Positions 20,938 to 31,427 of a stretch of DNA of 64,000 nt are shown here, in pieces; the stretch's first letter is position 1; each line of letters starts with the position of its first letter. Under the pieces are notes generated by a model that had not been told where the DNA came from, searched no databases, and was given only the letters and a program-made list of their open reading frames with translations. The DNA lies in contig JBHGNT010000014.1 in the NCBI GenBank assembly GCA_043228905.1, forward strand, positions 7,750,001 to 7,814,000, in the 5' to 3' direction. Both the position numbers and the translations under genes were made by a program. This DNA comes from Azolla caroliniana. Its lineage: Eukaryota > Polypodiophyta.

Positions 20938-21035
20938 CCTGCCACGCCCGTGGGACAAGACCTTGTCCGTCGGACCCACGACTTACAAAATACTAACAAC
21001 ATTACAAAAATTGCCTTTTAGGCATGATCCTCGTT

Positions 21036-22570
21036 TCATTCCTCTTCTAAGATGTCGAGGATGTTTTCGAGGTCTGGGGTGGTGGCAGGGTGGTTTGGTT
21101 GGACTGTCGGTGCGGGGGGTTGAGTTTGGTCCTGGGGTGTCATATCCTCTCGGGCATCCGCCTCAGGTGCGGCTGATTCGTCTGGTGGTGGTGTGGGTTC
21201 GAGGGGGCTGACCTCTACTTCGATTGGATCTGGTACCATGTGGGCGTCCTCGGGAGGTCTGTTGGCCGGGGCGAGCTCCTTCTGTGCCGTGTCCGTGATC
21301 TCCTCGCTGGGAGGTTCTTCCTTCTACTCTGTGGCCATTGGAGGGCTGGTTGGGATGGCTGTGAGTCGTTCTCGTTCGAGGGCTTCTGCTTCCAGGCGAA
21401 ACAACATCTGATCGTCATTGAAGTCCTCCAGCATTTGCTCGATTGCCGCGGTGTGAGATTTCGCCAAGGACTGGTAATCCTCGGTTAAATCTGCACGGAG
21501 GTTTTGTATGTTGGCTTCGTCCATTTTGTAAAAGCCGCGGCCCTCCTTCCGTCGGTTCTCGGCATCGGCGCGTAAAATATGCAATTCGGCAGCTTGGGCT
21601 GCCCATTCTTCTCTTGCGCGACTTAATGTTTCCTCGACCTTTTTGGTGAGGTGCTGGCGCTATTTCTCGATCAGTATTCTAATGCGTGGCTCATCCATGC
21701 TGGGCTGTGCTCGGATGGCTGCCAATTCCTCCTTTAAGCCGTTGACCTCGGCCTGAAGCTTCTTTGCGAGTAGTTCATAGGTAGCTTGAGTGTTCTTTGC
21801 ATCTGTGATTACGAGCTGGATAGACTGCTCATAATGCTTGGTGAGCTCTTCGGTAGTTTTCTCCCATTCTTTTTGACACGCGGCCCGGACTTGTTCCCGT
21901 TCGACGATTCTCTCTTCTTGTAGGGCGAGGTAGGAATCAAATAATTCGTCTTTTTGCTCCAAAAGTAGCTTGTATTTGATGAAAAACTCGTCAGCCATTT
22001 CTTTAAGGGTCGTACGCTGACTCTCAGCTCGGCATTCTCCGCGATCATTCTCTCCTCCCGTTGGCGATTTCTTTCCTCCTGCCGGTGGTTCCAATCTTTC
22101 GCATTGTCGAGCGCGGACTGTAGGTCTAGGACCTCCTTCTCTTTCTCTGCCACTGTGGCCGTGTATTCCTCCAACTTGCTTTTGAGTTCTGCTTCTTTGC
22201 CCGCGGCTTGCGCTTGTACCCGACCTAGTGCTTCATTCTGCTCGTGTATCCTTTGGTCGACCTGGGCTCTAATCTCGGCCATCCGTTTGGAAGCTTCTTC
22301 TTTTAAGCGAGCCATGGCCTCTTGATGCCGTGGTTCGTGTCTCTTGGTCCGCCGTTGTTCTTCTTTAAGCTCCACTCGGTAATCTCGGAGTGGGGGTTCT
22401 GTCTGGGTTGCCACCTCCTTTGGTGGACGAGGGGGTGGCGTCTCGGTCTTCTCCATGGGCATGGCCGCCTCGGTTGTTGTGCAGGCATCGACCATTTGTA
22501 ACGAGTCCATTAGTGTGTTGGCCTAGATCGTCAGGATTGAATCCGTGACGGTGCTTTCATCTATCATTGT
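21036..22570 (-). pseudogene. Gypsy extra ORF, coiled-coil and Pro-rich C-terminal part
   Basis: The minus-strand frames from 22510 to 21660 are rich in Glu, Gln, Lys, Arg and Ala with heptad-like spacing and no Pro, so a long coiled coil is expected. The block 22340-22100 (repeated R-x-x-E-E / E-A-x-x-R motifs) is the clearest part. Three frames are needed because of frameshifts near 22000, 21660 and 21330. The end is a Pro/Asp-rich stretch closing in DLENILDILEEE before a stop at 21036. No membrane segment is seen, which speaks against an envelope protein. Function unknown. Confidence 0.7.
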
Positions 22571-23530
22571 TATGCGTGGAAGGGCTGGGAGGGCCTCGGT
22601 GGTCGTGGCCGGAAGGCTCAAGAGTTGTTGTTCTGGCCGGTTTTGCTCCTAGGCTGCCAGTTTCCGTTTCGCAGCGTGCCATAACTCCGAGCCACCTTAG
22701 CCTGTTTTTGGGTTGTTTTTATCTTTCAGGCCATGTCTTTGGCTGCCCGCGTAGTGCGATCCAGGTCCCTATATGCCTCGATGAGGGCCGTGTTCAACTC
22801 GGGGACCTCCATGAGGAGAGCGGCCTGTTTTGCCTGCTTCCTCCTGCCTATTTTTTGTAAAGCCCTGTCGTCGTTGGGCTCAATTTCACCTAATAGCGCG
22901 CATTGAATCATTTCTGTTTCGGCGTGCTCTTCCGCCATTCGAGCGGCTGCCGCGACTTGGGCTCTGGCGAGGAAGTCGACCAGCTCAAATGTCGTACCGA
23001 GGCGTAGGAGCGCACTAAATTCGCATGCCTCTACGGGGAGGTCTTTATAACCGAGGACTTCATCCTCCGAGATCTGCGTTGTCTACCCATGCTTGATCTT
23101 TCCCTGGTTCAATGATGCCTCCACAGGGATGATGGTCAGGTTGTTCTGGCTGACAACTAAGGCTTGCTCCTGTTGTGGCTCTTTCTGTTCTGCCAAGGAC
23201 TCGCGGTTGAGTCGTCTTTTCTTGCTCGGCTGGGTTTGGGGTTCCGGGGCCGGTGGTGTCGTTTCCTCCGCCTTCTTCCTTTTCTGGGGTCGTGGTGGTG
23301 CTGCCTGCTGTGTGTTGGGCCGTGGGCTAGGCTCTGGGGGAGTTACCGAGGGACGCGGCATTGGCTGTCGAATGGTGACATCGTCTCCTTCTCCCAATCT
23401 TGGCAGGTCTCGGGAACTGCCCTGTTTTGTTGGGGTTGGGTGGGTGGTGGTGCCGATGTGGGGTTTTGGTCGGCGGCAGGAGGTGAAGGCGGTGTGGGCT
23501 CTTCCCATACTTCGTGGCTGATGGCAACCA
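22571..23530 (-). pseudogene. Gypsy extra ORF, Pro-rich and helical middle part
   Basis: On the minus strand a Pro/Thr/Gln-rich segment (23508-23200) contains two basic clusters, QKRKKAEE and SKKRRLNRE, which resemble a bipartite nuclear localisation signal. A stop at 23083 is followed in the same frame by a helical segment with FELVDFLARAQVAAAARMAEEHAE near 22960 and KIGRRKQAKQAALLME near 22840. Stops near 22726 and 22640 follow. It joins the N-terminal part at 23648-24115 and the coiled coil to the left. I do not recognise it as a known family. Confidence 0.65.
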
Positions 23531-23647
23531 ATTTCTCTCTCTGCCTTCGTGGTGGTGGTGGGGACGTGAGTGTCCGAGGGGAAGGAAGAGAAGAGGGCGG
23601 GTATAGAACCGTCAAAAAGTGGGTAAGAACAGACAACATCTTCTTAC

Positions 23648-24115
23648 CTAACTGGAATGAGGCTGGAATGAGGCTAAGGCGGCGTGGAGTCCTTCGGTTG
23701 TGATGATTCCCCAGTCGACTCTGTTTCCTTCATACGCGTTGATGATGATGGCTGCCTTTTTCTGCGGCATGCTCGTCAGGTTCGTATGCACGAACGCATA
23801 CTCCATCAATATACGAGCAATCTCCCCAAAAGCTCTGTTGGGACCGCCATACGTGCGATATGCCTTCCCTGAGGCTGAGTACTCACCGAAGTACTCTTTC
23901 AGCTTCGATGCCGGGGGTATGTCGACCTCATGGTCCCCTCCCCGTTGCAGGTCCAAAGCAACCCGAAGCACGTTGTTGGTGATGGCTTCGGGACAAATAC
24001 GTCTAGCCACTCCTTGGGCATTCGGGTGTGCGGGGGCATCGATGATCTTCAGGTAACCGCCCATTCCTCGTTCCTGGAGCCAGGTGCGGGTTTCTGTTGA
24101 AGCGGTAAGAGGCAT
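23648..24115 (-). CDS. Gypsy extra ORF, N-terminal part (155 codons)
   Basis: The minus-strand ATG at 24115 opens a frame to a TAG at 23648. It starts MPLTASTETRTWLQERGMGG and has a mixed, globular-looking composition without low complexity. The sequence then passes through a short unreadable stretch to the Pro-rich part at 23508. The ORF lies about 500 bp after the integrase end, in the position used by env-like or accessory genes in some gypsy lineages, but no signal peptide or membrane segment is visible. The start is inferred from the first ATG. Its product and role are unknown. Confidence 0.65.
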   Translation of the reverse strand: MPLTASTETRTWLQERGMGGYLKIIDAPAHPNAQGVARRICPEAITNNVLRVALDLQRGGDHEVDIPPASKLKEYFGEYSASGKAYRTYGGPNRAFGEIARILMEYAFVHTNLTSMPQKKAAIIINAYEGNRVDWGIITTEGLHAALASFQPHSS

Positions 24116-24124
24116 GGTGGAGAT

Positions 24125-24600
24125 GGAGACGGGGTTTGACTATGTGGAAGAGTGAGGAAGAGTGATGAGGCGAGGGCGAGATAGAGGAGGAACAACAGGA
24201 AGGGGAAGCTTGGCAGAGGGGCTATGAGAGTGAAAGAGGGCTTGAGAGCAAGAGCGTTTAGAGTGATGAGAGCGAGAAGGGGCTTCTGAGCTTGAGAGCG
24301 ATGGAGGTTGGGAGCGATAATGAACTTCTGTGTATGTGCTGCGTTTTGGAAACGGTTTTAGTAACTTACTCCTAGGGTTTTGTGCCCGAAGCGAATCCTG
24401 AAGATTCTGAGTCGTGGGTGCCATAATAAGTGACTAGGGCCACGTGTCCTGAAGGTGAGTGGGGTGCTTCGAGTGCTTTGCATGTGCTTAAATAGGTACT
24501 AAATGAGAGGTGGCTAGGGGTGCTCCTAAATTGTGGGTGCCTAGGTGGGTGGTGTAGGTGTAGCTAATCGGCGGCTAAACTATGGTTAATCCTACCTACT
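24125..24600. other. Gypsy spacer between integrase and extra ORF
   Basis: No convincing coding sequence was seen. The minus strand is pyrimidine-rich (plus-strand GA-rich at 24130-24320). It could hold a leader or a subgenomic promoter for the extra ORF, but nothing specific supports that. Confidence 0.4.
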
Positions 24601-24632
24601 TTATTAATTTCAAAAAGGTGGGTGAGTCCTTA

Positions 24633-27443
24633 TTAAGGGGGACACATGGCCTCCTCCGTGGTGGTCTCCCGAATCTTGTTTGTGACGTGTGGCTCGGTAA
24701 ACGGGTTGGGTGCTGTAGTGCCTCGATATGGTCGAAGTCGGAAACCATTGGCCCAACTTTTGATAGTGTCGCCGGCGAGTGTGCCGAGCTGGAACGTCCC
24801 GTTGAACTCGTCGATAATCCAGAATGGACCGGTCCACCGAAATCGTAATTTTCCCGGCATTGACCCGAGTCGTGTTTGAAAAAGAAGAACCGGTTTGCCG
24901 GTGGTGAGCTCCTTCTCCAGCCCGTTTCAATGTCGATCCACGAAAGCCTTGCGTTGTCATTGGCGTTGTTCGAGCTGGGCCATACTCTCTATCCTGTCTT
25001 CGCCGAGTTCGAGGAGTTGTTCCAGCTGGTATTGCTCGGATTGGGCCTCGGGGAGCCATGCTTTGACTTGAACTCGGAGGCTCGGGACTTGGAACTCGAC
25101 GGGCATTACGGCTTCTAACCCGAACGCCATTCGAAAGGGGGTTGATTGGATGCTTGTTTTGAAAGTCGTACGATACACCCACAATGTGCTCTGGAGTTTG
25201 TCATCCCAATCGGTCCTGTTTTCATTGACGATCTTCTTCAGTATGGTTTGGAGGATTTTATTGGTCGATTCCGCCAAGCCGTTCGCCTGCGGGTAGTATG
25301 GTGTGCTTTTCTTGTGCACCACCGCGTAGTGGTGTGTAAGCTCACGTATTATATGATTGATGAAGTGCCCACCTTGGTCACTAACGAGCTTGATTGGGCA
25401 TCTGTAATGGCACCAAAGATGCTCGTACACGAATTTAGCCGTGGATGCTGCCGTGTTGTCTCGGAGTGCCTTAGCCTCGACCCATTTGGTATAGTAGTCC
25501 GTGGCCACGATAATGTACCTATTCCCTGTACGGGCCGCGGGTGGCTTGAAAGGGCCTACAAAATCCAAACCCCATTTTTGAAATGGGTCAAATGGAAGAA
25601 TCAGCTGGTGTGGCATGCGTGACTGTTCCATTGGTTGCCCCAATCGTTGGCACAAATCGCACTGCCGGCAAAACTCGTGAGCGTCTCTCTTCGTTATCGG
25701 CCACCACAATCCGCTTTGCCAAACCTTCCTTGCCATGGAATCCCCGACGTAGTGCCCCCCGGCTACTCCCTGGTGGGCCTCTTGAAGAATGACGTTCTTC
25801 TCGAATTGCTGAATCGCTCGGCGCCATATGCTGTCCGAGCCTTTGTGGTAGAGAATGTCCGAGACGAGGCAAATATTCCGGCTACGCACTGCTAGGCGTT
25901 TCCCCTTGTCAAAGGGCATGTGCTCGGGAGGTAAACCGGTAGTGAGAAAATGGGTCATCTCCGTGATCCATTCATCTTCGTTATCGTCTGGCATCGTGGT
26001 CAGGTTAAATAGGCTGGCGTCCGGTAGCTCGTCGTACGTTGTTTCCGCCGGTTCCCCTGACTCAAGACGGCTCAAGTAGTCGGCGACGGCGTGTTGTACC
26101 CCGGGTCGATGCTGAATCTGGAAATCAAATTCTTGGAGTAGGAGCATCCACCGAGCCAACCGTCCGGTGAGGGCTTGTTTATTGACCAAATAAAGAAGGG
26201 CCGAGTGATCCACGTGAAAGGTAAACTTCCGGCCCAAGAGGTAATGCCGGAATTTATTGATGCTATAAATCATACCGAGGGCCTCCCGCTCGGTGGTGGA
26301 GTAATTCTTTTCCATAGTTGAGAGCCGTCGGCTGGCGTAGTACATGGGCCTATACCAATTCGGGGGTGTGCATTGCATCAGGGCACTTCCGATGGCGATG
26401 TCCGAAGCATCTACGAAGACATGAAACGGTTCAGACCAAACTGGAGGCTGGACCACCGGGGCATGTGAGAGCATTAGTTTCAGGGTCTGATAGGCCGTGT
26501 CCTTGATTGACGTCCATTGGAAGGGAAGGCGATGGACTGCCGCGTGTAAAGGTGTCGTGAAATCCGCTAGATGCCATATCATTCGGCTGTGCCACCGGAT
26601 TTGTTCCAAAAATCGGCTTAGTGCCTTTGCGTTCGAGGGTGCGGGGGCGGTGAGGATGGCCTTTACTTTATCCGGGTCCATAGCGATGCCTTCTTGGTTG
26701 ACAATGTGGTCGAGAAGGTTGCCGCTGGTGACTAAGAACGCGCATTTCGCAGGGTTTAAGCTCAATCGAGCTTGGCGACATCGGTCCAGGCAGAGTCGTA
26801 ACTGGGTCATGTGTTCCCGTCGATGGCCATACACAGCGAAATCGTCGAGAAAGACTTGCATGAACGCCGGGATGTAGTCATGAAAGATTTCGGTGATGAT
26901 GCGTTGGAACGTAGCCAACACCGTTTTTAGACCGAACATCATTACTTCTGCCACAAAAACACCCCATTCCGTGACGAAAGCGGTTTTCTCCCGATCCTCC
27001 GGGTGCATTCTTATCTGGTTATAGCCACTGAACCTGTCAAGGCCGGCTACCGTGTCGAGGACGCTGTCCGTGAATGGGAGAGGGAAACCGTCGGTGACTG
27101 TTGCCGTGTTAAGCTTCTGATAGTCGATGTAGACGCGGATTTTTCCGTTCTTCTTTGGGACTACTACGATCGGGCTTAACCACGTGGCCCATTTAACAGG
27201 GCGAATGAAGCCCACTCGGAGTAGTTTGTCGATTTCCTCTTTGACTTTAGCGGCGTAGTTGGGGTTCATCCTGTAGCGCCTCTGCTGAACCGGCCGAGTG
27301 TCGGGTAAGAGGTGGATTTGATGTTGGTAGTAGTGAGGATCCAACCCCTTCATATCGGTGTAAGACCAAGCGAAAACATCCTGGTAGTCCGTGACCAACC
27401 GTACGAGGGATGCCCGTTCTCCAGGTTGGTAGATTATTGGCAA
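24633..27443 (-). pseudogene. Gypsy RT, RNase H and integrase
   Basis: An open minus-strand frame of 828 codons (27443-24957) reads as Ty3 pol. RT begins with the LLRVGFIRPVKWATWLSPIVVVPKKNGK block near 27230 and has FLDD near 26850 in place of the usual YxDD. RNase H has FVDASDIAIGSAL near 26415 and the STTEREALG block near 26295. Integrase shows HQGVAGGHY and CRQCDLCQR (zinc domain) near 25760-25660, then DFVGP near 25565, SDQGGHF near 25395 and NGLAEST near 25285, giving the three catalytic acids. Two stops and a frameshift near 24950-24870 separate it from a C-terminal domain with GPFWI..NGFRLRPY. Confidence 0.95.
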
Positions 27444-27816
27444 TTTGTAACATACGGGGATTCTCGTCCGAGCCGAGGTTTATTGTTTCCAGGGTTGATG
27501 CTTTGACTCGTTGTGAAATGGCGAGTTCACGTTCGAAAGCATCCCGAGCATGGCGTAGCTCGACAACTATGGTTGGATCTGGTTCATCTTGAGGTGGTGA
27601 TTCCTCCGTGACTTCTTCGTCTTTAGGTGGCTCGATGGTTGGTATGGCATTGATTTCGAAGAGAGGGATGATCGTGGGATGATCATCTAGGAAGTCATCG
27701 ACCTCCTCATCGGCCAAACCGTTAAGCATATGGACCCCTTCCGCGTATAATGGCGAAGTGTTGAGGGCCACGGGCACTCGTTCTTCAGTGATGATTCGGA
27801 CTTTTGTCTTGCCTCT
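27247..27816 (-). pseudogene. Gypsy linker between protease and RT
   Basis: A minus-strand frame (27777-27247) with an acidic, Glu/Pro-rich middle links the protease to RT. Its 3' end overlaps the start of the RT frame in another phase, so a frameshift lies around 27440. No domain is recognised. Confidence 0.6.
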
Positions 27817-28434
27817 TCAGAACGAGATCATGTTGCATTGCCAATGCTGCTTGATATTCGCTGTACGCAACCATGGTCGACCTAGTAACATTGGGTAGGC
27901 GCCTTGTGTCTCTAGTCTTAGTACGACGGCCGAGATCGTGAACATGTGGCCTCTGAGTGTGAAGTCGAGATGGAGGATTAAACCAATGGGGCTAACAGAG
28001 CGGGTGTCGGCCATCCAAAGCCAAAAGGGGCATGGTTCCCATTGATTTAGGCCGAGGTTGTGACACGTTGACTCGCTAATAACGTTTACGCCGGATCCGC
28101 CGTCGATGATGCATCCGTGCAGGTCTTGTCCCTTAATGATGATTCGCACGGCTGGGTTCTGAGAATCCATGAGTGGTGGACCTGTGCCTACTTCGGTGAG
28201 GTGTACTGGTGGCGTCAAGGGCTTAGTATTGGCCTGGAGTACCGCTAGGGTGTCCCGAAATCTCGGCATGAGTGGTAACAGTTTATGTAGGGGCAGTGAG
28301 ATGCGGGAGTTGGTAAGAACATCCCATAGTTGGTCGTCCTCCGACGACGTGGATGGTACCGAGGTTTGTGGTGCTTCGATGGGCACGTCTCTCATGTCAG
28401 TTTGCATGCGCACGACATTCTTTTTATTGGCCAT
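27817..28434 (-). pseudogene. Gypsy aspartic protease
   Basis: The minus-strand frame of 205 codons shows IIDGGSGVNVIS near 28105, the D-[ST]-G-type active site of retropepsins with an altered Asp-Gly-Gly-Ser order, and the LGRPWL block near 27885 that often follows in plant gypsy proteases. The enzyme would cleave the Gag-Pol polyprotein. The active-site change and the frame break on both sides suggest it is not functional. Confidence 0.85.
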
Positions 28435-28455
28435 GTCGATCCATTCTTTTGCTGC

Positions 28456-29509
28456 CTAATGGACTTCATCCTGGCTTTGCCACTGTGTAGTCTGCGCTTT
28501 ACTCCGGGTAGTGACGGTTTGAACATCGGCCATGATACTGTTCACCGCAGGTGCTTTGCCACGGTCGGTTGTTGGGCATTGCGTGGCATAGTGGCCGAGT
28601 TGGTTACATTTAAAACACGTAACGTTGGCCAAGTTGCTGGTGTCAGCCCGGTCTGTGTGTGGGAGCTGTTGCAGTTGATTCCTTGTCTCGTTTGGTGGTG
28701 GGTTGGTCCGAGGTGCATTGGTGTTCCGCTGGTCGTTTGGAGGAGCCTCTTGTTGGCGGTTGTCGTTGTTCCTTCTATTGTTGCGGTTTCCGTTTCGCCG
28801 ATCGTTACGTGAGTTCCTCCGATCATACCTGTCATCCCGATCATCGTCGTAATGATCATAATCGTCGTTTCGGTCGTCGCGATAGCGATCCCAGCGGTCA
28901 TCTTGACGGTAATCGTCGTCCCGGCGTCGTCTATCCGGTGATCGTGGGCGATCGTTATCGTTGTCTCGGTAGGAATTACGCTCATCCTGTCGAGAGTACG
29001 TGTTCCTGGGCTCGATCTGGCGAACTGGTGTGGTCGTAGTGCGATTGAGCATGTTGTACTCGCATTGTTCGACGGTGTGAGATCGTGATTGGCAAATTGG
29101 ACACTGTGGGCAATGAGGACATTCAAGAGCCAGGTGACCCAAGCCTGAACAGATCGTGCATTGGAGGTCTTGGCGAAAGCGGTTGTCCTCCTATGGAAGG
29201 GCATTCTGTAGGGAGGTCATAGAGAAGGCCGCACCGTGTTGGGATCGATCGAGGGCGAGGACTCACGTTATGACTTCCTCGATAGTTTGGTTGCCAAAAT
29301 TTGTAAGTGCGAGAGTCGTTCGGAGAGGCTCTCGTAAACTGGACAGGAAAGTGTCTGGTATATGTTGTGCCGAGACATCGTCGGCCACTTGTCTGTAGAG
29401 ATCCTGGAACCGGATCGTGAACTACGCGACCGTTTCGTGCGGTTCTTGGCATATCGAGAAGAATTGCCGGAGCAGTTCCCGTTTGGGCACCTCGCGATGA
29501 AAGAGTTCA
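28456..29509 (-). pseudogene. Gypsy gag C-terminal half: three zinc knuckles and RD-rich region
   Basis: Minus strand, leftwards from the MITE: a capsid-like helical block with FHREVPKRELLRQFFSICQ and IRFQDLYRQVADD near 29490-29380, then CTICSGLGHLALEC near 29155 and CPICQSRSHTVEQC near 29100. A long Arg/Asp/Asn-rich stretch (about 28990-28700) is followed by a third knuckle CFKCNQLGHYATQC near 28615. All three fit CX2CX4HX4C. Stops lie near 29430, 29270 and 29193. The knuckles and charged region would bind RNA. Confidence 0.9.
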
Positions 29510-29805
29510 GGGTGAAAGCATGCGAATGGAAACACTATTATAGCTATTTAGCTGCTAAAATGACCACAGCTAAATAGTTTTTTTATAGCTAATTTTTAGT
29601 AGGAAGATCTTAAAGATATGTATCATTTATTATGGAGATGGAAATATTACCATTTATGGTCCACCGTTTAGCTAGTCTTTTTCTGAGATCAAATTCTAAT
29701 CATCCCTAAATTTGCCAAAATATACAAATTACATGTAGCTTTTTAGATAGTTAATTAGCTATGTCAAGGAGATAGCTAATTGTTCCCATTCCCATGCTTT
29801 CACCC
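29510..29805. mobile_element. MITE-like element, 296 bp, TSD TTCA
   Basis: Imperfect terminal inverted repeats: GGGTGAAAGCATGCGAATGG at the left and its near complement at the right, extending to about 27 bp. Flanks are TTCA at 29506-29509 and 29806-29809. The interior is AT-rich with repeated AGCTA motifs and has no ORF. Removing the insert and one TTCA restores an uninterrupted gag frame. A 4 bp duplication does not fit hAT (8 bp), PIF/Harbinger (TWA) or Mutator (9-11 bp), so the superfamily is unresolved. Confidence 0.85.
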
Positions 29806-29809
29806 TTCA

Positions 29810-30291
29810 AGGAACTTTGTGTGCACGATTTGGAAGGTGGTTCCCTCTCCTAGTTCAAGGCGAGAGTACCATCGTGCGGCCGGTCCATCGAGGGAGAGTG
29901 TGAACTCGGCAATCTTTGAGGCATCGATTTCGGCCGGCGTGAGGCGGTGCGTTGAGTGGTTGGCCTGCCACATAGATATGAAGGCACAAATGTGTCACTC
30001 CGCATCTGGTCCGTCGGTGTAACGTGGGTATGGGTACGGCATGATGTACTCTGGGTCTTCTGGTAGCACCGGGAAAGGGTTTAGTTCCGGTTGAGTGACC
30101 TCCGAAGGGCTTGGCGGGGGTTGTGGTGGGGAATCAATTCCTGATTGAGTGTCCGGTGGCGAGGATTGCACTGGGGGAGCCTCCGATTGCTCGGGAAAGG
30201 ATTGGTCAGTGACCGCCGAGTCGGAAGTTCCTTCGACTGGCTCAGGGCGTCGGGTAGATGGCCGAGACCTCGTGGTGCGAGAGGGTGCCAT
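29810..30291 (-). pseudogene. Gypsy gag N-terminal half
   Basis: The minus-strand ATG at 30291 opens a frame with a basic start, a Pro/Ser/Glu-rich stretch, and MPYPYPRY near 30030. After a stop at 29995 the same frame continues with the capsid signature DGPAARWYSRLE near 29905, a hallmark of plant gypsy gag. It reaches the MITE at 29805. The start is 71 bases from the 5' LTR and is the first ATG in this frame. Confidence 0.85.
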
Positions 30292-30362
30292 AACAGCAGC
30301 TGGTGGTTACCTTCAACGAAGTTCGCTATGCACTCACATCTGTAACTGGGCATGCCAAATTG

Positions 30363-30858
30363 TGTTACCTGTTCCTTTGGGTGACACCTTCGATAGACCT
30401 GAGGTTATCGGTAGCAAAGGATGTGTTACGTGAAGGCTCGTAAACAGAGGCATCGTGAGGTAGAAAATAATACGAGATGGAATACTAGTGAGATCTTGAT
30501 AGGCGTGGATGGCACTTAATTCAGAAACACGGGAGAAAACAGACTCATGGAGCAAGATGGGCACAATAACAGATATGTATTAATGCGACAACAAAAGGGT
30601 TACAGAGCGCGGCCTACGGCCGGTGACCTTACAATAGTATCTAATTACGATGGAATTTGCTAGTGCTTCCACCTATACTTTTTCTACTCCCTCTCTGAGG
30701 TACTCGACCTTGTTTAAATAACGTTTCCCCTAATACACAACCGAGCCGTCGGTGGCCCGTGATACTTGGACTCGGCGCTCGCTAGCGTTCTTTCCTACTC
30801 GGTTACACTACCGCCGTTTGCTAATTTCCTAATTTACATTTCTGTCCTTTGGACAACA
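30363..30858 (-). repeat. 5' LTR of gypsy 20440-30858
   Basis: Matches the LTR at 20440-20937. Next to it on the minus strand the sequence reads CAATTTGGCATGCCCAG, where the primer-binding site should lie. This is not the tRNA-Met site of the copia elements and I cannot assign the tRNA. Confidence 0.95.
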
Positions 30859-30863
30859 GTAAA

Positions 30864-31427
30864 TCTATCCCCATATATGCTCTTAGAGTGCACATTTTGT
30901 GCTAGCGTCGCAAATGAGGACCGGCTAGTGTGCAACTTGACTACATGGGTAGAACACAATGAATTTAGGAAAGAGTGAAATAGGTAATAGGATTGGCTAA
31001 TCAAGTAAACTAGAATATTTTGTGGGCAAGTTACAATGTACTTAGTCTTGAAGTATGTGCCATTGACTTCAAGATAAGTACTATCTAGCACTAGCCTATA
31101 TCTAGGGAGTTGGGTCATATTAAATGACAAGTCAGTTGACAAAAAATGAATATCTCCACTACTATCAACTTACAGCACATTTAATGTTACACTCAGACCA
31201 AACAGAGAATATAATCCACTCTCTTACACAATGGTGTATTGATCATCAGTCCCCACTAATTTTGTAGTGAGTTGGTCCAGATCCCATCTAAGCTCTAAAG
31301 TGTGAGCGCATGGGTGAACTACCATTGTGAGCTACTCTCATATGTAATAGAAGTTTTGTTTTCATATATCCATCTTTGTGGTTGTAACTCTATATACCTA
31401 TCTAATCGATTCTCAATATTTGTAACA
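30864..31427. repeat. LTR-like insert, right part
   Basis: AT-rich segment with no coding potential, ending AATATTTGTAACA. With 20403-20439 it would make an LTR-like unit of about 600 bp. The target-site duplication is not evident, and the host copia lacks about 20 bp at the site. Otherwise nothing recognisable. Confidence 0.4.

Larger units (their letters stand above)
20440..30858 (-). mobile_element. Ty3/gypsy element, 10.4 kb, TSD GTAAA
   Basis: LTRs at 20440-20937 and 30363-30858 are flanked by GTAAA at 20435-20439 and 30859-30863. On the minus strand the order is gag, protease, RT, RNase H, integrase, which is diagnostic of Ty3/gypsy. An extra long coding region (24115-21036) then lies between integrase and the 3' LTR on the same strand. 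By hand count the LTRs differ at about 19 substitutions and one 2 bp indel in 496 positions, so it is probably among the younger insertions here. A MITE interrupts gag. Confidence 0.96.

Noticed and set aside
23541-23647. A GTAAGAA..AGGCAG pair on the minus strand could be a 107 bp intron joining the two parts of the gypsy extra ORF.
   Set aside because: Joining at these sites leaves a TAG at the exon end and the wrong phase for the downstream frame. Kept only as a possibility in an intact ancestor.
23093-23703. Long plus-strand open frames opposite the gypsy extra ORF.
   Set aside because: They are the complement of a Pro-rich, GC-rich coding stretch and give Gly/Trp/Cys-rich nonsense without domains.
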